Part shown: positions 20,801-28,923 of the stretch, in pieces | Position numbering within the stretch: position 1 is the stretch's first letter | Layout: the number at the start of each line of letters is the position of its first letter | Assembly (NCBI RefSeq): GCF_036588685.1 | Contig: NC_086380.1 | Coordinates: forward strand, 35,540,692-35,604,691 | Source of the DNA: Mytilus trossulus | Lineage: Eukaryota > Mollusca > Bivalvia > Mytilida > Mytilidae | Reading direction: 5' to 3' | Length of the DNA: 64,000 nucleotides | Program-made: the position numbers and the translations under genes | The notes under the pieces: generated by a model | The model's input: only the letters and a program-made list of their open reading frames with translations | Databases searched by the model: none | Told to the model about the DNA's origin: nothing

Positions 20801-23763
20801 TTCACGGAAAAGAAAAATTATGAAGATCCATAAATTCTTACTTTTAGGGAAATCATTACAGCAAAAACACACACCGGTTTGTACTAGAAGCTATAAATTT
20901 TATCTGCTTTTCATTGTATAACCAGCTTTTAACCTTACGAACTGATCATATGGAACACCGAATGTCATACTCAAATTAAGCTGAATTTTAGTTTCTTAAT
21001 ACGTGGTTTCTATTAGAGTCTGTACAATAGGTAGGAGTACCCAACACTTTGATTGATTTGGCTCTACTTTTAAGTTATGTTGACAAAATAGTTTTTTTTA
21101 ACTAGTTTACAAAACAATAAAAAATTCAAGAAATTTGGACCTCACTATTAACAGGAATAATCTTTTAAATGTATCGTATCGTATCCTTTTGAATTATGTC
21201 TACATACATAAAATATCTATTCTTCTGTCTATTGATCTGACACTCTGTTCCTTCACATTTTCAGCTATGCAATAAATTGTTTTCCCAATGTCAGTGATGT
21301 TACCAGTATATTTAAGAACACTTGACGATATCAATGTTTCATTACATTCAAGATTACATTGATCAGTCTGAAAAACAGCGTTTTCGGTTATGTTTGCTCC
21401 AGATATATACCACTCTATCCTTGACGAAGGCCGACCAGCATTAGTTGTGCATTGAAATTGTTGAGTCGAACCGGATAAAATTTCCATCGGGTTTTTATCA
21501 TATGGAATAACTGTTAAATTGACATATGTGATTGGAACTGAAAAAACAAGACATATTGCTATTGACATATGTGGAAGTCATATGTTGATTTACATAATGT
21601 GGAAAATGAAAAAAGGCAATATAATAGAACTGTATTCGACAGTCAAACAAGTGTGTGGGTAAGCTAGCTATAAAAACAAGGTTTAATCAACTATTTTCAC
21701 ATAAGGAAATGCATTTACCAAATCAGCAACATGACATTAGTTTGGTGTGTTTAAGCTTTAAATTTTGCATTTCAATTAGTGGTTTTAAATTTTCCTTGGT
21801 GTTCGGTACTATCTGTTTTGTTCGTCAAATGCTAGCCGATCATGAAATAAATGCTACAGATTTATTTTTTTTTCAGAAAGATTCATAAACGATGAACAAT
21901 TGAAGTTTTAAATTGTTACTGGTCAAAAGTTTAGGTCAATACATGTTAAAGGTATCGTCAGTTGAGTTTAGAACATGACAATTAATTAAGGGAATACAAT
22001 TCAAATTCAATAAGTGAAACATTTTGTTTATGTAATGTTATGACTCAACTATGGTGACAATAAACCAAAAATCAATTCATCCAGAGGTATTACTTAACAT
22101 AATACCATTTTGATCGAAATTACCAGAAACAAAAGCAGACAGTGGTTAATGTCAGAAAAGATGTAAATGCAAATGATAAATCAACACGATGTTTACTTTT
22201 AAAATGACGTTGTAAGTACATAAACCATCATTGACAACATATAAAGTAGCCACCTATATCCCAATAAATTTATATAAGCAGTTAAACGTTGAACAGTCAT
22301 TTTTTTTAATTTTACAGTATCATTACTATACTTACCATTAACATATAACATCACCGTATTTGTTATTTTGGTATGAAAATCGCGACAGTACCAGCTAGAT
22401 CCATGTAACGTGTCTATATCGAATGTGGCAGGTATGACCAAAACGAGAATATTCTCGTTACAAGTGTAATTAAAATAGCCATTACGATCATAAGCCACAC
22501 TGCAATCGCCAAAACCTCTTACGGCAAATTCATATTGATTGTCTTTGTATATAATTACATATTCCGTGAAAGTATAAAAGCAGGTAAAGTTAAAATCAAT
22601 CCCAGTAGTAGCTCGATCAGATGATGGAATCAATAAAAAGGCTGCAAGTGTAAGAATATTTTTTTTATCTGTACAAATATCACAAATGATAAATTGAACA
22701 CTTGATAAATTTGTGAAGTATTGAATTTCAATTACACATGTGTTACAATAGAAATTAAAATAAAATTAAACTTTTGTATGGAAGTTGGTAAATTCTTTTT
22801 TTTTTAAATTCCCTAGACCTTTGGATTTCATATGAACTTCCTCCTCTGAGCTTCCGTTTAAAGTACATACACCTGATGCTAGCAGTCGAAAGAAAGATCG
22901 TTGACTAATATCTAGATGTTTCATATATTTTATATATATAAATATTAAATGTACAAATGTTTGCACCTCGTGTTTGCGGTACAACATCTACTCCTGCAGT
23001 TTATTGTTTACTGTTTAGTATTAAATTAATACTTAAGATTCATATTACCTCTCGCGAGCAATTTATTTGGCAATCGTAAATAGCAGTCAGCAGGGTTAAA
23101 GAACATCAGTTGTTTGAACTGTTAGTCAAAAGCGTTTTGTTAAAATATACTTTTAACTTTTATGATCTTTTGGAAAATATTTGTGTGGTGTATTTCGAAC
23201 CCTCTACTAAGAACTTTGTTTTACATGCACACGTATGAAATTTGTGGGTTTTATCCAACGCAATCATAAGTTTGAACGTTGTTTGCAATTTAGTCTGATG
23301 TACATAATTATATATACCCTAGACAGATCTAAAAAGAATCGTCTTTTGGTGAAATAGTGTTAACTTTGCTTGTCAGTAGAATCTAGAGTTGTAACACAGT
23401 AAGTGATATACAAGACATAAAGATGCGATTGATTGCGATTAATTACCTATATTACAAATCGACCAGGATCTTCAAATGCAGTCACAAAAATAAGCACATG
23501 TCCTACAAGTGACGACTTTTGTATATTACATATTATTTCAAATGAATACTTTAGGGAAATCAAAATAAAAAAAATAAACACAATTTAATTTTTCAAAAGT
23601 GTGTTTATATAACATAATATCTAATGAATCATAATTTTTGTTTTTCCTGTTAAAAAATATCGAACGTTTGAAATAATAAAAATATACACAAAAAATAATT
23701 ACCTGATGTATATGCTTTGATGGAGAAAACATTTAAAGCAAAACTCCATAAATAAACATCCAT
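5746..23763 (-). CDS. G2: five-Ig-domain type I receptor with tyrosine-motif tail, complete (647 aa)
   Basis: There are twelve coding exons, 5' to 3': 23703-23763, 22336-22641, 21208-21537, 20147-20425, 17827-18090, 16869-17147, 16046-16180, 13410-13455, 11494-11549, 10957-10990, 7371-7453 and 5746-5816. They sum to 1944 nt with all phases compatible and end in TAA. The protein runs leader (1-20), N-terminal Ig (21-122), C2-set-like Ig (123-232), beta Ig (233-325), gamma I-set Ig (326-413), second beta Ig (414-506), membrane span about 517-541, then RKRR and a cytoplasmic tail. Tail tyrosines lie near 559 (YESE), 577 (YNEL), 601 (YEEF), 616 (YENM) and 636 (YVNL). YENM fits a PI3K p85 SH2 site, and YEN/YVN fit Grb2-type sites. 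The role is inferred: cell-surface recognition with phosphotyrosine signalling. It is the only visible member with five Ig domains. Automated annotation might call it hemicentin-, nephrin- or CD22-like, but no ortholog can be named from the sequence alone. Confidence 0.87.
5817..7370 (-). other. G2 intron 11
   Basis: It contains AT microsatellites and, at about 7045-7160, a diverged dispersed repeat ('GAGCGTCACTGGTGATTCTT...CGTTTGGCG...CCTGGTACCTTTGATGA') related to the copies at 60000-60300 and 61435-61520. No exon is seen. Confidence 0.45.
6145..6216. repeat. AT dinucleotide microsatellites
   Basis: Two (TA)n runs, at about 6149-6171 and 6196-6213, separated by 25 bp, in the last intron of G2. 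Confidence 0.8.
7371..7453 (-). CDS. G2 exon 11: paired-tyrosine exon (YEEF..YENM)
   Basis: The exon is 83 nt, phase 2 in and 1 out, with acceptor CTCTACAG| and donor AACG|GTAGGT. It encodes SNTYEEFGEV and NDNIYENMKIS. Exactly 11 residues separate the two YxxPhi tetrads, as in G3 and G4. YENM matches the YxxM consensus for PI3K p85 SH2 domains. Confidence 0.84.
8100..8335. repeat. Dispersed repeat with GCCCGCATCCGGGTGCGG core
   Basis: It starts near AGCTAGAGGTTAAGGGGGACG and runs through CCGGGTGCGG to TTGTCTCTTTGACATATTCC. The right part is the reverse complement of the repeat at 4686-4900 and resembles 52280-52400. A related left half lies at 34565-34780. Confidence 0.55.
8575..9114 (+). 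mobile_element. Non-autonomous Helitron-like element
   Basis: The 5' end is A|TCTATAATACTAAAATA. The 3' end has the hairpin ACCCGCGATATCACGGGT (9088-9105), five bases, then CTAG|T. A TC start, a subterminal hairpin, a CTRR end and an A/T target are the known Helitron hallmarks. Inside are two direct repeats of about 65 bp (8684-8750 and 8887-8955) containing TTAATATTxCCAATAATT. There is no coding capacity. It sits in G2 intron 10. Confidence 0.55.
9491..9653. mobile_element. 163-bp near-perfect palindrome
   Basis: The arms 9491-9570 and 9574-9653 are reverse complements with only a few mismatches (AGATTCTTACAT...ATTATCGGATTTATCCAATC / GATTGGATAAATCCGATAAT...ATGTAAGAATCT), around a GC-rich centre CTCGCCGAGGCGGCTCGG. 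It is a foldback or MITE-type element. Confidence 0.7.
9884..10757. repeat. Direct tandem duplication, 2 x about 437 bp
   Basis: Unit 1 (9884-10320) and unit 2 (10322-10757) differ at only a handful of bases plus a T-run length change. Both begin TTGCTCCTG(T/C)TCGACTGCAAG and end GAATACAAT. The near-identity implies a very recent event, inside G2 intron 10. Confidence 0.85.
10957..10990 (-). CDS. G2 exon 10: cytoplasmic linker micro-exon
   Basis: The exon is 34 nt, phase 1 in and 2 out, with acceptor TTTTACAG| and donor GATG|GTAAGT. It encodes the polar linker GKQQHRSSER. There is no tyrosine. The exon size is identical in G3 and G4 although the residues diverge. Confidence 0.78.
11494..11549 (-). 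CDS. G2 exon 9: cytoplasmic tail, LYNEL motif
   Basis: The exon is 56 nt, phase 2 in and 1 out, with acceptor GTTTACAG| and donor TCAG|GTTAGT. It encodes QTSGVDNHLYNELQDLKS. HLYN(E/D)(L/I) is conserved in G3 and G4. Confidence 0.82.
13410..13455 (-). CDS. G2 exon 8: cytoplasmic tail, VYESEL motif
   Basis: The exon is 46 nt and enters in phase 1 and leaves in phase 2, with acceptor TTTCTTTCAG| and donor CGAG|GTAAAT. It encodes NSNSKVYESELDKP. G3 and G4 have exons of the same length and position with VYETEF and VYESTQ, which supports this micro-exon despite its size. Confidence 0.82.
13640..14540. repeat. Region dense in CCGTTC / GAACGG motifs
   Basis: CCGTT or AACGG occurs about twenty or more times in 900 bp, in both orientations (for example TCGAACGGACG, ATCCGTTCTG, CCTCCGTTCGTG, GGACGTCCGTTC, AGTCCGTTCGAG), and it is much more GC-rich than its surroundings. 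It lies in G2 intron 7. ORFs of 160 and 93 codons on the minus strand here are treated as by-products of the repeat. Confidence 0.5.
14575..15080 (-). mobile_element. Dispersed Mytilus repeat (GGCCGTACGGTGA family), copy 1
   Basis: It starts near GCCAATGAGACAACTCGCAG and includes GGTCATCGTACGACCTTCAA, TCAAACGAGAAAACTAACGA and TGGGACAGTGGTATAACAGTACAAC, then AACAGATCTGAGAGTACTTG. Other copies are at 55790-56120 (same orientation), at 43710-43995, 53050-53390 and 61165-61575 (opposite), and decayed at 16460-16680. Confidence 0.65.
16046..16180 (-). CDS. G2 exon 7: transmembrane exon
   Basis: The exon is 135 nt, phase 1-1, with acceptor ATTTTAG| and donor AGAG|GTAAAC. It has a short polar stalk (IHNEDSINS), a hydrophobic span of about 25 residues containing GVGMGIAVILLILG, then the basic stop-transfer YRKRRMTKRR. 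Confidence 0.87.
16460..16680. repeat. Decayed GGCCGTACGGTGA-family repeat in G2 intron 6
   Basis: Recognisable pieces are GTCAAATGCCTGTAATTTAGTGG, ATAAATTATGCCATTAGT, GATTATGCGGTATGG and TTGAACGGTGATC. It is older than the copies at 43710 and 53050. Confidence 0.45.
16869..17147 (-). CDS. G2 exon 6: second beta-type Ig domain
   Basis: The exon is 279 nt, phase 1-1, with acceptor CATTTAG| and donor CAGA|GTAAGT. It has no early ATG, so a simple ORF scan misses it. It encodes EPVISGIQDYNI, TVDAYPPPTSIWWTRQN, LTIINIQ and DNYTCHVMNTLTPSG. As in the other beta domains, the B-strand cysteine is absent (Thr). By eye about half its residues match the single beta domain of G3. It occurs only in G2 among the complete members, so it is likely an exon duplication, or was lost from the others. 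Confidence 0.85.
17280..17700 (-). repeat. Two partial copies of the GGCAxCAGTAGTAxACC repeat
   Basis: The phrases AAATCCGGGTAACAAACTTAAACC and AAATCGGGGTAACAAACTAAAACTG occur in direct orientation about 240 bp apart, with GCATCAGTAGTAAACCACTGTTCAAAACTCAT between them. The family also appears at 47150-47450, 47730-47930 and 62690-62930 in opposite orientation, and its end is inside the 9884 tandem unit. Confidence 0.5.
17827..18090 (-). CDS. G2 exon 5: canonical I-set Ig domain (gamma)
   Basis: The exon is 264 nt, phase 1-1, with acceptor AATTTTAG| and donor CATT|GTAAGT. It encodes NIRLSCMIVEANP, YQWNYP, LTIPTVSKMHYGLYSCSATNSVG. Both canonical cysteines and the tryptophan are present. Its counterpart in G4 is 54104-54364; G3 has no copy. 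Confidence 0.87.
18091..20146 (-). other. G2 intron 4
   Basis: It holds the SINE at 18378-18722. The rest, to 20146, is AT-rich with no exon or repeat that I recognise. Confidence 0.45.
18378..18722 (+). mobile_element. tRNA-headed SINE
   Basis: The head GAGCCGTGGTGTAGTGGTTAGTG holds an A box (TGGTGTAGTGG, 18384-18394), and a B box follows at 18428-18438 (GGTTCGATTCT). The body of about 280 bp continues past the tRNA part (CTCTTGCACGTTAAAGACAC, GCAGTACTCGCACCCGCAAAG). It lies in G2 intron 4. Confidence 0.7.
20147..20425 (-). CDS. G2 exon 4: Ig domain lacking the B-strand cysteine (beta)
   Basis: The exon is 279 nt, phase 1-1, with acceptor TTTTGTAG| and donor CTAT|GTAAGT. It encodes PPVIVDIPDHNI, then SIDANPNAMSVWWTRQN, LTINNIQ and YYKCNAMNTIT. 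Only the F-strand cysteine is present; the B-strand position (seven residues before the Pro of ANP) is Ile. The Cys that a straight translation gives after VNVL is an intron artefact: the spliced junction codon is TAT (Tyr). Confidence 0.87.
21208..21537 (-). CDS. G2 exon 3: C2-set-like Ig domain (alpha)
   Basis: The exon is 330 nt, phase 1-1, with acceptor TTTTTTCAG| and donor TTAT|GTATGT. It starts VPITYV. The core is GSTQQFQC, then GRPSSRIEWYISG with NIT, then SSSVLKYTG and GKTIYCIAEN. This pattern resembles the CD80-like C2-set_2 family of nectin/nephrin-type proteins. An extra cysteine pair (CNLEC) sits between the canonical two. Confidence 0.87.
22336..22641 (-). CDS. G2 exon 2: N-terminal Ig domain
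   Basis: The exon is 306 nt, phase 1-1, with acceptor CACTTGCAG| and donor AATG|GTAAGT. It encodes SSDRATTGIDFNFTC, NYTC and TFDIDTLHGSSWYC. It has four cysteines, against six in the same domain of G1, G3 and G4. The frame stays open past the donor for another 45 codons or so, into a hydrophobic stretch (see findings). Confidence 0.87.
23703..23763 (-). CDS. G2 exon 1: signal-peptide exon
   Basis: The exon is 61 nt, with ATG at 23763-23761 and donor TCAG|GTAATT, ending in phase 1. It encodes a short leader (MDVYLWSFALNVFSIKAYTS) that aligns with the leaders of G1, G3 and G4, all ending in (Y)xS before the junction codon. Confidence 0.8.
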
Positions 23764-23786
23764 TTTGTACAGCGATCAAAAAGTTA

Positions 23787-23792
23787 ACTTCC
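23787..23792 (-). promoter_or_regulatory. GGAAGT (Ets-type) motif next to G2 start
   Basis: On the minus strand CAAAAAGGAAGTTAACT ends 24 nt upstream of the G2 ATG. The purine-rich 5' side resembles a PU.1-type site. It is shared with G1, G3 and G4. Confidence 0.4.
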
Positions 23793-24189
23793 TTTTTGAT
23801 TAGGTAAATATTTAATCTGTGCATAACAAAAGATACTACAGTTGTACACTAGATTAATTCAACGACATCGCATGAACTCATAAACACATTTATTATTCAA
23901 GTTTTTAAACGTATTTTGTTTTTTAAAACACGATAGGTAGATCAATATCAGAAAAGCGTCTATTTGTACGTATTACGAGGGAGCGAATCAATAGGTTGAC
24001 TTCCTTGTTCATCACTACATAAATAAATCTATTTATGATTCATAGGGATTAACTTATCTTGTTAAAAACTGACATGTCTAACACATTTCTCGCTAAAATG
24101 AGTTTTCAACGTGAAAAATAGGTCTACGAAAACATGTGAATATTGTTAGTCAAAATATCATTTATCAATCACTCTCAACAAACCAGAAT

Positions 24190-24560
24190 ATAATATGCCT
24201 AAACCCTTTTGCGGAATATCCATTATGGAATATACGTTTCCCATATGGTATTTGATATGTTCCTTTGTCGTAACTACATTTCCGTTCCCTTTTCGCGAAT
24301 GTGATCCACTGAATTATACTTTTTACCTGTTTTGTACTAACATGAGCGCAACATGACGGGTACCACATGTGTAGCATGATCTTCTTTCCATTCTGAAGCA
24401 CCTGAGATCACTCCCCGTTTTTTGTTTGTGATGCTTAGTCCTTATTTTCTATGTTGTATTGTGCTTACTACTGTTGTCTGTCTTATCCATTGTTAGCAAT
24501 GGCATTGTGAGTTTATTTTCGATATTAAGTTGACTGTCCCTCTTTTAGCCCTCTTTTTTA
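24190..24560 (+). repeat. Dispersed repeat (GGTGCCACATGTGGAGCA family), copy 1
   Basis: It holds TGATATGTTCCTTTGTCGTAACTACA, GAATGTGATCCACTGAATTA, ACATGACGGGTACCACATGTGTAGCA and TTTATTTTCGATATTAAGTTGACTGTCCC. It aligns along its length with 36370-36990, and a fragment lies at 25320-25440. Confidence 0.6.
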
Positions 24561-26209
24561 AATTTCTTATAACCAAAAATACATTTAAATTTTGTTTTGA
24601 TATTAAAGTGTAATAAAAGGCCATTTTATGAAGTGATTGCATCGACAAACAAAAACACTTCATTTTGTGCCGAACAGTTCACGATTATAACTGATTCATA
24701 AAAATGTATGTGAGAGTTCTTCATGGTAAAAAAGATATTGGGTTTTTTATTTGGTTTTTACTAGCCGCATGAACGAGGTCGACTAGGTAGGGTCAATCTA
24801 TCAACATTGTAATAAACTTCATGATATCGTTTATAAAAAAAATCTGCGCCAAGTTCTCAAAGCTAGTGAAGCATTTATGTTTGCGCAGATTGGTGAAGGA
24901 AAACCGTTTAATTAATTGTTCTGTGGTATGGTCTTTGTTTTCATGTTACATATAGAATCCGATCTAGCCTAGCATTGTTAGGTTGATTTTCTATGCACAA
25001 TTATTGGTATTTAAATATAAGATATAAAAATGGAATAAAAAAATGTCGTGATTTTAATCCACATTTGAAGTTTACAATTGTTGTATTTCCAAATTTTTGG
25101 GCTGTAGACTCTTTTCTGTTTGCACTTTAGATAAATAAATACGGTTAAGGATGCCTCATAACTAGGCTATCATCTAGAAATTTCTAGAGAATTCGAGACA
25201 ATTAAAAACTAAACATTACGAGAGAAGAGATTATCATCCTCCCTTAAGTTGTTCACATGAATGAGATAAAAGAAAGAGCGCTATATGTTGAAGTGTAAAT
25301 CAACCCTCCGATCTTCACTCACGCCATTATGGAATATATAAAAATAGCTGATGACTATGAATATCATGAATATGTTTCTATCGTCGTAACCATAACCCTG
25401 TCTTCCTTCCCTGTATGTTACCTACTGATTTAAACTTATCATTATATTTAATTGTTTTTGCATATAATAAATGAATTTCAGTTAAGGTAGATCATAAGTA
25501 AATATTTTTTGAGACAGAATTTTCTTATACTTAGCCAAAATGAAGATTTTAGTATTCTCTTTTCAGAAATGTAATAAAAAGTATGGGTCACCGTGCTATT
25601 TTTCAAGCTATGTGTCATTGAAAATTGCCTAAATTTGGTTAGATTGTTAATGGAAAAACACGTTTGTGTGCATACAAAAAATCTATGAGATAGAATTTTT
25701 AAATAAATTGTGAAAAGATAGGTTTTGTACTATAGTTTAAGAAAATAAAAAGAAAAAATGGTGTCACCGAACTTGTTTTCTTGTTACAAGTAAAAAGAAA
25801 AAATTTCCCTATCAGTCTAGTGTAAATTTTGTACTAAAAGAGTTATCTTCCCTTAAATGACTCATTTGAAAAAAAATGATTCTAAATGCAAAAACAAATA
25901 TATTTGTTCAAATATTTTGAATTATAAAATAAATTACCAACTTTTCTTTATATTATCAAACAGTCGAACCTTTAAATTGCAAATCTGTCTCCAAATTTGC
26001 AGATTTAGTCAAATAACTAGACCGATTTTTTACGTGATTATACAATCCAAGATGGCGGTATACGCGGGTATTCCATGTATCTACCTTAATTCAGTTCATT
26101 TGCATCACTTGGAATTTTTGTGTTAATAACTTCTCAGTAACTGTCTTTCGGGACATCAGACATTCGAAGTTCTCGATTATCGTATACACTTTTAAATATA
26201 CTTTTTCAC

Positions 26210-26480
26210 ACTCTTCACATGATCTACAAGAATGTTGCTGCATACGAATGAAAAGTGCACAAATGGAATGCTGAAATTATCTTTTATTGTCGGAAAGATT
26301 TGTACTCGGCATACCCTTTTTGTCAATTACTAGATGTATTTCAAGATGTTTGAGCAAACTGTACTGTAAATAAAGTATCCTTTGTTTCAAGCTCGATGGT
26401 ATAGATAAGTATAAAATTGTCACCAACAATAATTTTTTTAACGGAAAGACATCATCTGCATAGCTGAACGTGAAGTTAAC
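26210..26480 (-). pseudogene. Decayed reverse-transcriptase fragment 2
   Basis: Minus-strand reading gives YADDVFPL (a YxDD catalytic box), then IELETKDT and further on NFSIPFVHFSF-like residues across frameshifts. It is the same RT family as 5215-5510 but more decayed. Confidence 0.5.
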
Positions 26481-27139
26481 GAGAAAATTTATTTTAGATT
26501 TTCATCATTATTCCTGGAAGAAAGTCTGGCATGCAGAAAGGTACAAGTCAGTAAAAATAGAAAAGTACAAGTGGTTCCCATCGATATGATGATTTTTTTG
26601 TTAAAAACACATCCTCTTAACATATTTATTGTATTGTCAATCAATAATTGATGCATCTTGACAATGTCAGTTTCTGAAAATTTTTGTACGATTGTCCCTG
26701 TATTACACAATATCGCTTAATTGCCCTTCTTTTTTTATTAAAAAAGGACAGAAAGGGATAGCAAACGATTATGTTAAGGGCAGAACAAGTGAAATGTTTT
26801 ATACTATTAAAATGTTTCAGGTCAGTGGGTCATCATTCCATTTATTATTAAAAAATGATCATCATCGACTCTTAAAATTATTAAACAAAATCTTTCTCTC
26901 AATCTACAATCTCTGAACTGTTAACCTTATTTTGATAAATGAGTAGTAACAAAATCTTAATTCTCCATACGTCAAATTAAAGTTTATATGGCTATATGAG
27001 CAATACACCTTATCGCTATTTTTCCGCCATTGCTGGATATCACACAGGCTCCCGTAAAATGTTGAGGTCATAAAACAAAATATCTGACGCCACAATTGAA
27101 AAGTGATTGTTGTTGACGTCAAAAGTTCAAGCGGCCGGG

Positions 27140-28085
27140 TCAGCCGGGATTAGCGATAAGGGGTATAAGCAGTGATGTCATAACCAGTCATAGAAAAAAC
27201 ATGAATTTGTGCAATGCAAAGATACATGTTTAACTGTTTTTTTCTCCTCATAATTTATTTCTAATCTTTTCCCTTCATACATGGAAAATCATATCCTTTT
27301 TCAGATCATTATGGAATTGAAGTCACTATAGAAACTAACTGTTAACCTGTTTGTCATCACCATTATTGAAATGTACTTTTATGTAATGAATTATATAATC
27401 AACATGTCCATATTCTAATTGACCAATAATGTTAATTAGATCGCATGCGATACACTTTATGAAAATTGGGTTGTTCATTAGAGTAGTTCATTTTTAAGGT
27501 ATAAGATTTGACGTATTACATGCACGCACAGTCTCGAAAATAATGAAAATCGAACCACGTTCCTTTTTTTGTAAATATACAATGTATTGAATTTTTATAA
27601 TATCCGCCAAAGAATTTATTCAACGTAATACGAGTTTGTACAGCACTAACATACTTTCCTTATTCATTATTATGACAACCAAAATTACAGTACACCCTTA
27701 TCTTGTGTACATTTCCTTGGATGAAACAAGAAAATTTTGTTCAAAATACATATAAATCAACATGTTGACAAACAATTGATATCAAAAGCTTCGAAATTAT
27801 TTAGAAAAACCTCTCTGAAATGCTCTTCAACTTCGTATGAAAAAGATGCGGTATGACTGCCAGTTAAACAAATCTCCAGTGTTCCTTGCATCAGTACAAC
27901 ACGAGAACAACTATACAAATCAGCTGAAAAAGGAGAACCTCATTTTATGGAAACAAATAGAAATACATCTAACAAAATCACAGAATGGACGAGGAAGTGT
28001 ACATGTACACCCCACGACAAAATAAGACTATACAGATCTGAGAATACTCGAAGTTCCTGTCAGGTATTTCAAAGACAACAATATC
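27140..28085. repeat. Fragments of the 14575-15080 repeat family
   Basis: GAATTTGTGCAATGCAAAGATACA at 27200-27225 matches 15210-15235. At 27890-28050, CAGTACAACACGAGAACAACTA...CAGATCTGAGAATACT matches 14935-15075. The sequence between them is not recognised. Confidence 0.4.
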
Positions 28086-28870
28086 ATTTAACATTCTGTA
28101 AATAACAGAACATATGTGGGGTGTGGTTCAAGCTATTAAATGTCACTTAAAAGTCCAAAACGGAATATAATGTGAACATGTTAGTGCAGAAAGGTGGCTT
28201 GTGATATCAAAGTGGAAGAGCATTGAGGATCCAAAATTCCAAAAAGTTATGCCAAATGCGGCTAAGGTAAACTACTGTTGCCGTTATTTTATCGAATAAG
28301 CTTACTTTAACAATAAGAAACCAATAACTAAGACATTACAAAACATATATTTGTGAAGAATTAACTAACGTTCAGGGTAAGTTGTACAGCCTTTACTGCA
28401 CTCATTCTCCCACACAACTCATATATTCGTACGATTCCGAGCATTGATGTATGAATGTGTAAAATAAAAAAAATTAAAACAAAAATGTTCCTTGCATATC
28501 ATCGATTATTCCGTTTTAGAATATTCATACACAAAACGTTCGTTATATAATGTGTTTTGGTAAAAAAAAAATATCAATCAGATCATGGAATTGTTTTTAC
28601 ATAGAACTCCCAAAAAATTCAATTATGGTGAAGAGAATCTGTCTAATTTGCTAGAGCACCAAACAGCGAACTCCATACTTCATTAAAAATATAAAATATC
28701 ACATTTGGGTTCTGTCGTCCTCAATGGTCTTTATATTCTACTATTTATTTATTCAGAACATTGTCCATAGCTGTATTGTGTTTTCTCAATAACGGACTGT
28801 ATATTAAAGTTGAAGAATACATCAATATAAGTACTAAGACACATCTGTACAATAAGTATATTGTCGAAGG

Positions 28871-28923
28871 CTATAGGTCCATGTTCACATATAATGATGG
28901 GTCCCTGTGGTGTATTTGTTTTT
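28871..28923 (-). CDS. G3 exon 10: terminal coding exon, LYVNM
   Basis: The last 53 coding nt start after acceptor TTATTTCAG| and end in TAG at 28873-28871. The exon encodes KQIHHRDPSLYVNMDL. It is shorter than in G2 and G4, lacks the LELKPS ending, and has gained a YxxM motif. Two overlapping AATAAA signals on the minus strand at 28744-28753, about 120 nt downstream, are a plausible poly(A) signal. Confidence 0.82.

Larger units (their letters stand above)
23764..28870. other. Intergenic region between G3 stop and G2 start
   Basis: It contains the G2 5' flank (with a second GGAAGT at 23999-24004), dispersed repeats at 24190-24560 and about 25320-25440, an RT fragment (26210-26480), and pieces of the 14575 repeat family at 27140-27240 and 27870-28080. 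No convincing gene is seen. Confidence 0.5.
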
